Part shown: piece by piece, positions 1 to 8,372 of the stretch | Numbering within the stretch: position 1 is the stretch's first letter | How the letters are laid out: the number at the start of each line of letters is the position of its first letter | DNA from: an uncultured Bacteroidia bacterium | Lineage (GTDB): Bacteria; Bacteroidota; Bacteroidia; Bacteroidales; UBA932 | Reading direction: 5' to 3' | NCBI GenBank assembly: GCA_902791945.1 | Contig: CADAXR010000017.1 | Location: 6,079-43,665, forward strand | Length of the DNA: 37,587 bases | Notes under the pieces: generated by a model | The model's database searches: none | The model's input: only the letters and a program-made list of their open reading frames with translations | Told to the model about the DNA's origin: nothing | Translations under genes and position numbers: made by a program

Positions 1-1020
1 ACCGTCGTCGCAATGGACGACATCATCCGCGGCCACATCGAGGTCAACACGGACACCCTCGACGACAAGGTGCTCTGGAAAAGGGCCGACGAACTTCCGA
101 CCTACCACCTTGCCAACATCGTGGACGACCACCTCATGGAGATCACCGAGGTAATCCGCGGCGAGGAGTGGCTTCCTTCCCTTCCCCTTCATTATCTTCT
201 CTATGAAGCTTTCGGATGGAAGGAGACAATGCCCCGTTTTGCGCACCTGTCTCTCCTTCTCAAGCCTGTCGGCAACGGCAAGCTCTCGAAAAGGGACGGC
301 GACAAGATGGGATTCCCGGTGTTCCCGCTCCAGTGGACGAACGCCGAGGGAGAGACCTCCCACGGCTACCGTGAGGACGGCTATTTCCCGGAAGCCTTCG
401 TGAACCTTCTCGCCCTCCTCGGATGGAATCCCGGCACGGAGCAGGAGATATTCTCGATGGCCGAACTCATCGACGCCTTTTCGCTGGACAAGGTCCAGAA
501 GGCGGGAGCGAAATTCAATCCCGACAAGGCAAAATGGTTCAACAAGGAATACCTCAGGATGAAGAGCGATGACGAGCTCGCCTCTCTCTTTGAGCCCGTC
601 CTTGAAAAACACGGCGTGAAAGCCGATCCGGCCTACGTGAAAAAGGTCGTAGCACTCGTGAAAGAGAGGGCCGTTTTCGTGGAGGACATGTGGACTGTGG
701 CACAATATCTGTTTGTCGCCCCCGCCGGATACGCCGAAAAAGACGTGGACAAGTTCTGGAAAGAAGAGAACTACGCCAAGGTGCTCGAAGTCTGCGGAAA
801 ACTTGTGGAAGCAGCCCCTTCCGGCAAGGAAGCCGTCGGGGAGTTTCTCGAAGGATACATCCGTGAAAGAGAGTGGCCTATGGGCAAGGTGATGAACTGC
901 CTGAGGCTCGCCCTCGCCGGCTCCGCCAGCGGCCTCGGGATCGCGGACATCGTCTCGCTTATCGGCATCCCCGAAGCGGCGGCCCGCGTAGAGAGGGCGG
1001 CCGCCACGCTCGGCGCATAG
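1..1020 (+). CDS. gltX: Glutamyl-tRNA synthetase, C-terminal part (5' truncated by window edge)
   Basis: The cytoplasmic class I synthetase GltX charges tRNA-Glu with glutamate. The frame is open from base 1, so the start and the HIGH motif lie outside the window; 339 residues remain of a family usually near 500. The class I KMSKR signature is visible as KLSKRDGDK, with KLSKR at bases 280-294. It follows the typical GltX stretch of a conserved LPLHYLLYEAFGW segment and a glycine-rich loop. The rest is the helical anticodon-binding domain. The next gene starts 24 bp after the stop. The alternative of GlnS is unlikely because the C-terminus is the helical GluRS type rather than two beta-barrels. 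Confidence 0.95.
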   Translation, partial: TVVAMDDIIRGHIEVNTDTLDDKVLWKRADELPTYHLANIVDDHLMEITEVIRGEEWLPSLPLHYLLYEAFGWKETMPRFAHLSLLLKPVGNGKLSKRDGDKMGFPVFPLQWTNAEGETSHGYREDGYFPEAFVNLLALLGWNPGTEQEIFSMAELIDAFSLDKVQKAGAKFNPDKAKWFNKEYLRMKSDDELASLFEPVLEKHGVKADPAYVKKVVALVKERAVFVEDMWTVAQYLFVAPAGYAEKDVDKFWKEENYAKVLEVCGKLVEAAPSGKEAVGEFLEGYIREREWPMGKVMNCLRLALAGSASGLGIADIVSLIGIPEAAARVERAAATLGA

Positions 1021-1030
1021 AAAAAAACCT

Positions 1031-1038
1031 TATCTTTG
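1031..1038 (+). promoter_or_regulatory. Possible -7 box ahead of the porin-like gene
   Basis: TATCTTTG matches the Bacteroidota -7 consensus TAnnTTTG, but no TTTG is seen 19 bp upstream. It ends only 6 bp before the ATG at 1045, so either the transcript is almost leaderless or translation starts at the later ATG at 1066. Confidence 0.35.
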
Positions 1039-1044
1039 CAGCCT

Positions 1045-3909
1045 ATGAAGGCGCTATGGAATAATATGCTTATACCCGCCACGGCCGTCGCCGTGGCGCT
1101 GGTGCATACCATAGCCGGCCTTCCGACGGCTGAAAACAGCGCCTCGGAGGCCCTCAGGGCCTTCACTCTCCCCCGTGCCGAAGATTCCCTGAAAGTCAGG
1201 GAACCAGCCGACTCGCTACAATCCGCCGACACCCTTGTCGTCGATTCGCTCCCGGCGCCTTCCGCCAGATCAAAGATCCCGACGGACCCGGACAGCCTTA
1301 AGGCCTGGGTCCAGGCGAGATACGACTCGCTGAAAGCCCTTATGGTCTTTGAGGAGGACGACGACTTCGACAATCTTTTCGCCGCGGAAGACACGGTGGC
1401 CCATATCGACCCCCGCGACACCACTTCAGCCCCGGATTCACTCCGGGAAAGCGATCCTTTCCTTTACAAGTGGTATTTCGCAGTGAAGGATTCGATGGTC
1501 CACAGGATAGTCGTGGACTCGCTGAAAGCCGAAGGCGACTCCATAGACTGGCCTCTGATCGACTCGCTCTATGTCAGGGATTCGGTGGAGACGGCAGAGC
1601 GCAAATTCAACGAGTGGTACAATTCCCTCTCCCGCAAGGAGAAGAAAAAATACAAGATTGAGCAGGCGCTGCCCGGCAAGCTCCACAGGATGGACAGCAT
1701 CCTGAACCGCAGGGACAGCATCAAGAATGTCCGCGACAGCATCAGGGAGGAGACCCCGAGGATCCTCGAGACCTGGGCTGTGCCGGATTCCCTGTTCTAC
1801 AAGAGGCTCATCACCTGGACCCACGACCGCCACTTCAACAGGGTCGAGGTCCAGCCCTACGACACCTCTTTCAACTACCGCTTCTACGACTACCCTTACA
1901 AGAGGGAGGATGTCGGAGGCAACTTCCTCGGCGTCGCGGGTTCCGCCGTCGAGCCGTGGAACTTCCTAAAGAGGCGTTCCGGCCACACGGTAAGCTTCTA
2001 CGACGCCTACGAGAGCTGGACCTACACTCCGGAGACGATGCCGATGTACAACACCAAGACCCCGTACACCGAGCTGGGCTACGCCGGGACCCTGTTCGCC
2101 CAGCGGGAGAAGGAGTCCGACAACATCAGGATATTCACGACCCAGAACATCATCCCCGCACTCAACGTCTCGTTTGAATTCAACCGCTTCGGCGGCGGCG
2201 GCATCCTGCAGAACGAGGAGACCAAGAACAAGGCCCTCGCAATAGGCGCCAATTACCTCGGCAAGAAATATCTCGCCCACGGAGGATTCATCCACAACAG
2301 GGTGGACCACCAGGAGAACGGCGGCGTCCAGGACAGGATGTGGATCAGGGACACGACGGTTGACGCCCGCGAAATCGCGGTCAACCTCGCTTCCGCCTCC
2401 AACACCTACCGCAAGAACACGGTCTTTTTCGACCAGAGCTTCCGCCTGCCGTTCGATTTCATCAAACGCGGAAAGGCCCGCAAAGCCGCCGAGAAGGCGG
2501 ATGCCGCATACCGCGACAGCGTCCTCGCCGTCGGCGATTCGACCGCTATCGCCGAAATGGAAGAGCTGCTGGCTCTCCGCGCGGAAGAAAGGGCCGCAGA
2601 CAAGTCGAAGTCCGACTCGCTGGACACCAGCGTGACGACCTTCTTCATCGGCACATCGACGGAGTTCTCCGCCTACAGCAAGACTTATATCGACAACATC
2701 ACTACCGATGCCGGAAGGGCGTTCTACAACGATGTCTTCAACATGAACCCGGTCAAGAGTTTCGACTCTCTCCGGGTCGCCAGGCTGGAGAACCGCGCCT
2801 TCGTCCGCTTCCAGCCATGGAAGCCGGACGGAATAGTGTCGAAGATCGAAGGCGGCGTCGGCGACAGGTTCCTTACCCATTACATGATGCTGCCCGGCGA
2901 CTATATCCGTCCGATGAAGAACACCAAGTGGAACTCCGTCTATGCCTATGCCGGCGCGGAAGGACAGTTCCGCAAATACATCTTCTGGGACGCCTTCGGC
3001 AGCTACACCTTCGCCGGCCACGACGTCAACGACTTCGAGGTCAAAGCCAACGCAACGTTCAGTTTCTACCCCTTCAGGCGTCACCGCTACTCCCCTCTCT
3101 CGCTGAAGGTCCACTTCGAGACATCGCTTACGGAGCCCGACTACTTCCAGCGCCATTTCTACTCGAACCACTACAGCTGGGATCTCGGTGATCCATCGAA
3201 GATTTCGCTGACGAAGATCCAGGGAGCGCTGGAGATTCCCCACTGGAAGCTCCGCGCGGAATTCGGCTATTCCCTTCTCAAGGGCAACATCTACTACGGC
3301 ACCGACGGGAGGGCCTACCAGAACAACTCTCCGATGAGCGTCATGACGGCCTCCCTCATGAAGAATTTCGCCTTTGCGAAAAACATAGTCCACCTGGACC
3401 ACAACATTCTCTTCCAGCTGTCCTCCAAGCCGGAAGTTCTCCCGCTCCCGATGCTCGCGCTGAACCTTCGCTACTACGTGCAGTTCAACATCGTGAGCCC
3501 GGACGTGCTCAAGATGCAGATAGGCGCCAACGGCGTTTTCACGACAAAGTGGTACGCCCCCGGCTACAACCCCGTCACCGGCACGTTCCACAACCAGGAC
3601 GAATACAAATACGGCCTATGCCCCATCCTGGACGTTTTCGTAAACCTCCAGTGGAAGAGGTGCACGATATTCGTCAAGGGCGAGAACATCGCCCAGGGCT
3701 GGCCTATGGATAAGAAAGACTACTTCTCCGCCAACAATTACATCGGCACACAGCGATCCTTCAAGATCGGCATCTGGTGGCCGTTCTACGTACAGTCCGC
3801 CAAACTCAAGACCCTTTCCAGCCGCGCAGGCAGCGGCATGGGAGGCGGAGGAGGCGGTGGCCTCGGCGGAGGTCTCGGCGGCCTGAAGGGCGCCATCAAC
3901 AGCAGATGA
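1045..3909 (+). CDS. Putative outer-membrane beta-barrel protein (Porin_10 / DUF4289-like)
   Basis: This large exported protein of about 954 residues starts with a hydrophobic signal segment (roughly residues 1-30). A charged, serine- and aspartate-rich low-complexity region follows to about residue 240, with repeated DSL and RDS units. The second half is rich in alternating aromatic and polar strands and ends in a beta-barrel-like region with conserved-looking PLPMLALNLRYYV and GENIAQGWP segments. I read it as the Bacteroidota Porin_10 (DUF4289) family; the substrate is unknown. The extreme C-terminus is an unusual glycine-rich tail (GMGGGGGGGLGGGLGGL). A TTG at 1036 is in frame, but ATG 1045 gives the better signal peptide; ATG 1066 is also possible. 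Its stop overlaps the start of the next gene (ATGA at 3906-3909), implying translational coupling. Confidence 0.7.
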   Translation: MKALWNNMLIPATAVAVALVHTIAGLPTAENSASEALRAFTLPRAEDSLKVREPADSLQSADTLVVDSLPAPSARSKIPTDPDSLKAWVQARYDSLKALMVFEEDDDFDNLFAAEDTVAHIDPRDTTSAPDSLRESDPFLYKWYFAVKDSMVHRIVVDSLKAEGDSIDWPLIDSLYVRDSVETAERKFNEWYNSLSRKEKKKYKIEQALPGKLHRMDSILNRRDSIKNVRDSIREETPRILETWAVPDSLFYKRLITWTHDRHFNRVEVQPYDTSFNYRFYDYPYKREDVGGNFLGVAGSAVEPWNFLKRRSGHTVSFYDAYESWTYTPETMPMYNTKTPYTELGYAGTLFAQREKESDNIRIFTTQNIIPALNVSFEFNRFGGGGILQNEETKNKALAIGANYLGKKYLAHGGFIHNRVDHQENGGVQDRMWIRDTTVDAREIAVNLASASNTYRKNTVFFDQSFRLPFDFIKRGKARKAAEKADAAYRDSVLAVGDSTAIAEMEELLALRAEERAADKSKSDSLDTSVTTFFIGTSTEFSAYSKTYIDNITTDAGRAFYNDVFNMNPVKSFDSLRVARLENRAFVRFQPWKPDGIVSKIEGGVGDRFLTHYMMLPGDYIRPMKNTKWNSVYAYAGAEGQFRKYIFWDAFGSYTFAGHDVNDFEVKANATFSFYPFRRHRYSPLSLKVHFETSLTEPDYFQRHFYSNHYSWDLGDPSKISLTKIQGALEIPHWKLRAEFGYSLLKGNIYYGTDGRAYQNNSPMSVMTASLMKNFAFAKNIVHLDHNILFQLSSKPEVLPLPMLALNLRYYVQFNIVSPDVLKMQIGANGVFTTKWYAPGYNPVTGTFHNQDEYKYGLCPILDVFVNLQWKRCTIFVKGENIAQGWPMDKKDYFSANNYIGTQRSFKIGIWWPFYVQSAKLKTLSSRAGSGMGGGGGGGLGGGLGGLKGAINSR

Positions 3910-4880
3910 GACTACCATTAAAATATGCCGCGGCCGCCCTCCTGACGCTTTCCGCCCTCCTTATCACCCCACACTCGGTGAGGACCGGGAAAAAGGCGTC
4001 GCATCCAAAGGATCTCCGCGACACCCTCATCCGCAGCGCCATCCTTCTTACCGACGACGAGAACTCCGAGTTTAAGGCCGGCCTCAACTATGTACTTCTA
4101 AGAAAATTCTGCGACGAGATGCACGCAGGCCACGACATACGCCTCTCGAGCGGGGAGGAGGACTGGACCGACTCGCTGCGCGGAGGGAAAGTGGACATTA
4201 TCGTGGCAGGCCTCGGCGACACTCTCGACACTTCGGGGCTCTCCCCCACCCGCGACCTTGAGGACAGCACGGTCTGGCTTGTGCGGGCCGGCGCCGAGGG
4301 CAAGCTCCACGCGATGAACATGTGGCTGACTTCGACCTTCGATTCAAAAGAGTACCTTAAACTCCGCAGTTCCTTCCGCACCAAAGGCATCACCGGCAGC
4401 GGCCGGATAAGCCCCTACGACGAGATCATCAAGACCTATGCGGCGAAGATAGGCTGGGACTGGAAGCTCATCGCATCCGTCATTTACCACGAATCCCGTT
4501 TCAAGATAGGCGTCGCGTCCGACAGGGGCGCCGTCGGTCTTATGCAGGTCGTCGCCGGAAAATACAGCGCCGAATATCTGCTCGACCCGGAGAACAACAT
4601 AAGCGTCGGCACGACCTATCTGGATAAGCTTCAGAAGCGCTATGCCAGCGTCGCAGCCGATTCGATGGAGAGCAAAAAATTCGCCCTCGCAGCATTCAAT
4701 GCAGGCGAAGGGCGAATAGACAAATGTATAAAGTTCGCGACCGAAAAGGGAGTGGATCCTTCCTCGTGGGACAAAGTGGCCGAACTTATCCCTCTTATGG
4801 GAGATTTCGACGGCAGGCAGACAATCGCCTATGTCGACGGCGTCCTCACGACATGGTACGCCTGGTCCAAAGGCTTCTGA
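3906..4880 (+). CDS. MltF-type membrane-bound lytic transglycosylase
   Basis: Lytic transglycosylases cleave the MurNAc-GlcNAc bond of peptidoglycan, forming 1,6-anhydroMurNAc ends. The protein has 324 residues: an N-terminal hydrophobic signal (about 5-22), a short region resembling the periplasmic solute-binding module of MltF (about 45-150) and a C-terminal SLT domain (about 165-320). Catalytic Glu is E196 in YHESRFK, followed by the SLT motif GLMQV (211-215) and AFNAGEGRI. I chose ATG 3906 because it overlaps the preceding stop by 4 bp and yields a proper signal segment; the frame is open further upstream inside the porin gene. It ends 7 bp from the convergent GDPD fusion gene. Pairing with an outer-membrane protein suggests a role in envelope assembly, which is inference. 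Confidence 0.85.
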   Translation: MRLPLKYAAAALLTLSALLITPHSVRTGKKASHPKDLRDTLIRSAILLTDDENSEFKAGLNYVLLRKFCDEMHAGHDIRLSSGEEDWTDSLRGGKVDIIVAGLGDTLDTSGLSPTRDLEDSTVWLVRAGAEGKLHAMNMWLTSTFDSKEYLKLRSSFRTKGITGSGRISPYDEIIKTYAAKIGWDWKLIASVIYHESRFKIGVASDRGAVGLMQVVAGKYSAEYLLDPENNISVGTTYLDKLQKRYASVAADSMESKKFALAAFNAGEGRIDKCIKFATEKGVDPSSWDKVAELIPLMGDFDGRQTIAYVDGVLTTWYAWSKGF

Positions 4881-4887
4881 AAGATTC

Positions 4888-7143
4888 CTATCTCACGTAT
4901 CCCCTTGTCTGGAGAAGCACTCTGTCGGGGTAGTTGGATATAATCGCATCTACTCCGCAGTCGATCATCCTTGCAATCTCGTCGGGATCGTCGATGGTCC
5001 ACGGGACTACCCTGATGCCCTTTGAGTGGCAGTAAGCCACGTTCTCCGGCGTAATGACGGAGTGGTGAGGGCTCCACCAGTCGGGCTTGAAGCTGAGGTT
5101 GGAAAGGATTTTCACGATGTCGGTTTCGTCCTTGTCGGTCAGATATGACAGGAAGAGGTCCTGGTACTTCTCGTGCATGTACTCGAGCGCCCTCACATCG
5201 AAGCACTGGACGACCAGGCGGTCGCCGAGACTCTCGATGACGGGGATGCAGAGGTCCACGAAAGTGTGGTATTCAGGCCAGTCGCGACCCTCTCCCTCAC
5301 CTTCGCGGCTCTTGATCTCGATATTGTAGCGGAAAGGCGAGAGGTGCTTCTCGGCTGCCGTATTCTCGCAGAACTCTATGAGATCCTTCGCGAGAGGCTT
5401 AACCTCAGCGACTTTCTTCTGGTCGGGCCATACGGTGTTGGGCCTCAGCCCCACGTCGTATTTGGCTATCGAATCATAGGGCATCTTCCAGAGATACTCG
5501 TGGGGCTGTCCCTTCTCAATCAGGCTGCCGTCCGGCCGCGTCGAATAGCGCGAATGGAAATAACTGTCGTGGGACACCACGACAAGGCTGTCGGCACTCA
5601 CGTGGAGATCCATCTCAAGGGTGTTGACACCGAGGCTCATGGCGTTCTTCATAGAGCTGACGGTGTTCTCCGGCATGAGCCCGGCGCCGCCCCTGTGGGC
5701 CTGGACGTCGATGTAGCCGCCGTTCATCTTGCAGGTGTGGTCCCACTGCCTTCCGTCCGGGGCGGTCACCTTGAAGGTGATCTCGCCGGCGTACTGGCTG
5801 GTAGGATTGGCCGCGAAATAGTGGATGTTCCTTGCGGGCCTCTTGTAGCCGGGAATAGGCTTGGTCTTGCCGGCATAGACGGAGTCTATCTGCCTGATAT
5901 ATGTAGGAGACACGTCGGGCACTTTGATGGCCTCACCCATATACTGCCCGTCCTGCCACCATTCGACTTTCCAGTCCGGATCGTAGTCCCAGATGTTGGC
6001 AATGGCTGCGTTGGGGTTGTAGAGCGACTGACCCATGTCGATGAACTCGACCTGGCGGTCCTCCGGGAGGTCGATGTTGTGCCAGCGCCAGGTCAGGGTG
6101 TCGGAGACGTTGTCGAAGATCTCATATCCCCGCGGCGTACCGTCCCGGCAAACTTTTGTCGCCCACCATGCGCCGCAGATGGACGCGACGTTGTGCTCGA
6201 GAATCGTCTCTGAGTGGGTAACATTGTTGGAAACGTGGGTGTGGCCGGAAAGGATGTCCACCGTGTAGCCGTCAAAGAGGGAGAGTACCTCTTCACCGTT
6301 CTCGATATAGTGCCCGCCTTTGTGCCAGAACCAGGTCGGGCTGTGCTGCGCAAGGAAAATGTGGGTCCCCTTGGGCACCTTTGCGAGAAGGCCTTTGAGG
6401 AAATTGACCGTCTCCTCAGGGTAGCCTTCGGTAATCTTGCCGGTCTTGCCCGGGTCGTCGCCGGAGCCCTGGAATATAATGTCGTTGACGCCTATAAGCA
6501 GATCCTTGCCTATCCAGGCGGCCCAGTTGACCGGGCCGAAGTTCTCCTCGTAGGTCTTGCATGCCTCCACTCCGGAGAGGTTCTGGATGAAGTCGTGGTT
6601 GCCTATCACGGCATAGAACGGAATACCGGTGCGTCGGATCTCCTGCTTGTAGAGGGGCTGGATCTCAAGCTTGTTCCACGCGATGTCGCCGAGGGCTACA
6701 CCGACGGTATTGCGCTCGGCCGCCCTTGAAGCGGACACTGTGATAAGGTCCTTCAGCGGAGCGCCCTCAAACTTTTTGAGGTGCTTCTCGTGGGCCATCT
6801 GCGGGTCCGACACGGCGAAAAGGCTGTAGTCGGAGCCTTCCTTTGTCTTATACACCGCAAAGGGATAGAAAGTCTTTTTGGATATCTTCTCATAGAACAC
6901 CGGGGACCCCGAAGTGTAGTCCGCCGTGTACCCCGAAGGCGTCACGATCTGGATATACCTGGATTCTCCCTTGATCTTGAGTTTGAAAAATCCCTGCTTG
7001 TCCGTCGTCGTAAAACGGAACCCGTCAGTCACGATAACCCCCGGGATCATCTTGTCCCCGCAGTGGACATTGCCGGTAATCTTTTTCGCCGCGAGCGACA
7101 CGCTCACCAGCACAATCAGACATGTAAGAAGAATCCTTTTCAT
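4888..7143 (-). CDS. Secreted metallophosphoesterase-GDPD fusion protein
   Basis: This 751-residue exported protein has a signal peptide at about 1-18. A small N-terminal beta domain (about 20-95) resembles MetallophosN. The calcineurin-like phosphoesterase domain (about 105-335) has metal ligands visible in SDPQ (112-115), GD (152-153), GNHD (181-184), QHSP (266-269) and GHTH (300-303). A MetallophosC-like domain follows (about 340-475). The C-terminus (about 480-751) is a glycerophosphodiester phosphodiesterase domain with HRGG (483-486), PENT (491-494), EMD (510-512) and SHD (524-526). GDPD hydrolyses glycerophosphodiesters to glycerol-3-phosphate and an alcohol; the first domain may remove phosphate or split another diester. 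Stand-alone proteins of either type are common, so the fusion is noteworthy. A glpT-type transporter lies two genes upstream, consistent with uptake of the product. Confidence 0.88.
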   Translation of the reverse strand: MKRILLTCLIVLVSVSLAAKKITGNVHCGDKMIPGVIVTDGFRFTTTDKQGFFKLKIKGESRYIQIVTPSGYTADYTSGSPVFYEKISKKTFYPFAVYKTKEGSDYSLFAVSDPQMAHEKHLKKFEGAPLKDLITVSASRAAERNTVGVALGDIAWNKLEIQPLYKQEIRRTGIPFYAVIGNHDFIQNLSGVEACKTYEENFGPVNWAAWIGKDLLIGVNDIIFQGSGDDPGKTGKITEGYPEETVNFLKGLLAKVPKGTHIFLAQHSPTWFWHKGGHYIENGEEVLSLFDGYTVDILSGHTHVSNNVTHSETILEHNVASICGAWWATKVCRDGTPRGYEIFDNVSDTLTWRWHNIDLPEDRQVEFIDMGQSLYNPNAAIANIWDYDPDWKVEWWQDGQYMGEAIKVPDVSPTYIRQIDSVYAGKTKPIPGYKRPARNIHYFAANPTSQYAGEITFKVTAPDGRQWDHTCKMNGGYIDVQAHRGGAGLMPENTVSSMKNAMSLGVNTLEMDLHVSADSLVVVSHDSYFHSRYSTRPDGSLIEKGQPHEYLWKMPYDSIAKYDVGLRPNTVWPDQKKVAEVKPLAKDLIEFCENTAAEKHLSPFRYNIEIKSREGEGEGRDWPEYHTFVDLCIPVIESLGDRLVVQCFDVRALEYMHEKYQDLFLSYLTDKDETDIVKILSNLSFKPDWWSPHHSVITPENVAYCHSKGIRVVPWTIDDPDEIARMIDCGVDAIISNYPDRVLLQTRGYVR

Positions 7144-7163
7144 AAACCGAATGCTTTAACTTT

Positions 7164-7171
7164 CAAATATA
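7164..7171 (-). promoter_or_regulatory. -7 box for the phosphoesterase-GDPD gene
   Basis: On the minus strand TATATTTG matches TAnnTTTG and sits 20 bp before the ATG at 7143. No clear TTTG is seen 19 bp further upstream, so this is a half-supported promoter. Confidence 0.45.
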
Positions 7172-7200
7172 GCAATTTTTTTTCTTCGTTCCGCTGCAGA

Positions 7201-7315
7201 AAGTATTGGTGCGGAAACCCTTCGAACCTTCGGTTCTTCGTCCCCAGCTCGCTTCGCTCCCAGTCAGGCCCGTTCATGAGGCCACGGGCGGCCACAAGTT
7301 TCCGCACCAACACTT
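7201..7315. repeat. 115-bp intergenic element bounded by 18-bp inverted repeats
   Basis: The ends 7201-7218 (AAGTATTGGTGCGGAAAC) and 7298-7315 (GTTTCCGCACCAACACTT) are reverse complements with one mismatch. Between them is a small GAACC-TTC-GGTTC hairpin (7224-7236) and the interrupted palindrome GCTCGCTTCGCTC. No coding sequence is seen. It could be a non-autonomous miniature element or a structured repetitive extragenic sequence. Confidence 0.6.
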
Positions 7316-7336
7316 CCTTCCGCTCAACTCCTCCTC

Positions 7337-7387
7337 TGTCATTTCGAGCGCCCTTTTGTCATTTCGAGCGAAGTCGAGAAATCCTAT
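7337..7387. repeat. Repetitive extragenic motif (GTCATTTCGAGC copies)
   Basis: GTCATTTCGAGC occurs twice about 20 bp apart, the second copy continuing as GAAGTCGAGAAATCCTATGG. Sequences of the form TCATTTCGA(N)CGAGAAATC recur as dispersed intergenic repeats in many Bacteroidota genomes (from memory of the group). Together with the neighbouring inverted-repeat element it fills most of the gene-free stretch 7144-7447. Confidence 0.5.
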
Positions 7388-7447
7388 GGAGCACAACTCC
7401 CTCACCCTCAACACATTAAAGAAAGTCTTTCCCCCAGAATTCATAGC

Positions 7448-8353
7448 TTACGCTTGATCCGGAATCAAATCCGAGAGAAAGTCCTCAAGATATTCAATTG
7501 CCTTGGCCGTCCCTGCGGCGTCGAAACCGTGGCCCTGACCGGGGATAAGATAGTATTGGGCGGTGTCATATATTTCCGCGGCCTGCTCTGAAACGGAATA
7601 CGGGACTATGGTATCCGTATCCCCGTGAATGATCAGGACCGGACCCTTAAATGCATCTATCTCCTCGAAAGGATAAAGGGTCATGGCATCGACCAGATAC
7701 TTCTTATAAAACTTGTGACCTTCGAATTCCTGAGGAAAGAAAGCGTCCGGAATCAAATTGAGATTGACGTCGCCGATCTTGTCACGCACCCCGTTCCGTA
7801 CAAGGTCGGGAAGATTGAAGGCGGGGAACAGCAGCCCCAGAGCCCTGACGTCCGAAGGGTGCCGCGCGGCATAAAGAGCAGCGACAAGACCTCCCTGGCT
7901 GCCGCCCATCACGATGATATTGTCCGGATCGACATCCTCACGGGCCGAAATAACTTTATAGACAGCGTCGAGGTCCAACAGCTCGGTAAGAACTGAATTA
8001 TCGGGCTTTTTGCCACCGCTCAGGCTGGTCATATTATTGTCCAGCCCGCCGCAGAAATCAAAGCAGCAGGAAATATAACCCAAATCGGCCGCGGCAATGG
8101 CATAAGGCTCTGTTGCAGCATACGAAGCATCAAGGCCGGTGCAGAATATAATGGCCGGTCGCTTCCCCTCAAATCCTTCCATGGCATAGACATAGCCGCC
8201 GATTAACAGATTGTCCCGGTATGCGTAGAACCTTGATTTGGGTTCCGGTGGCGGGGGCGTTTTGGGAGATGTTGACGTAGAATAAATCCCTGTCTTTTCG
8301 CATCCCGCAAAAATGGACATGGCCGCCAGCAATATCCATAGCAGCTTTTTCAT
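7448..8353 (-). CDS. Lipoprotein alpha/beta hydrolase (prolyl-oligopeptidase-like / esterase)
   Basis: This 301-residue hydrolase has a lipoprotein signal peptide with lipobox-like SIFAGC (Cys18), so it is probably anchored in the envelope. The serine hydrolase triad is recognisable: nucleophile S152 in GGSQGG, the acid in HGDTD (243-247) and H275 in GQGHGFD. The fold resembles dienelactone-hydrolase or S9-type peptidases; the substrate cannot be told. I chose the ATG at 8351-8353 because it gives MKK plus a clean signal peptide. A start 30 bp upstream would overlap the glpT-type gene by 11 bp. With the chosen start the gap to that gene is 19 bp, so the two are probably co-transcribed. It may act on esters released during phospholipid breakdown, which is speculative. 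Confidence 0.8.
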   Translation of the reverse strand: MKKLLWILLAAMSIFAGCEKTGIYSTSTSPKTPPPPEPKSRFYAYRDNLLIGGYVYAMEGFEGKRPAIIFCTGLDASYAATEPYAIAAADLGYISCCFDFCGGLDNNMTSLSGGKKPDNSVLTELLDLDAVYKVISAREDVDPDNIIVMGGSQGGLVAALYAARHPSDVRALGLLFPAFNLPDLVRNGVRDKIGDVNLNLIPDAFFPQEFEGHKFYKKYLVDAMTLYPFEEIDAFKGPVLIIHGDTDTIVPYSVSEQAAEIYDTAQYYLIPGQGHGFDAAGTAKAIEYLEDFLSDLIPDQA

Positions 8354-8372
8354 AAGGCAGTATTTTAGTCCG

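Noticed and set aside
3820..3906. Glycine-rich tail of the porin-like protein as a frameshift artefact
   Set aside because: The frame continues cleanly from barrel-like sequence to a stop that overlaps the next gene's start by ATGA, so the tail appears real.
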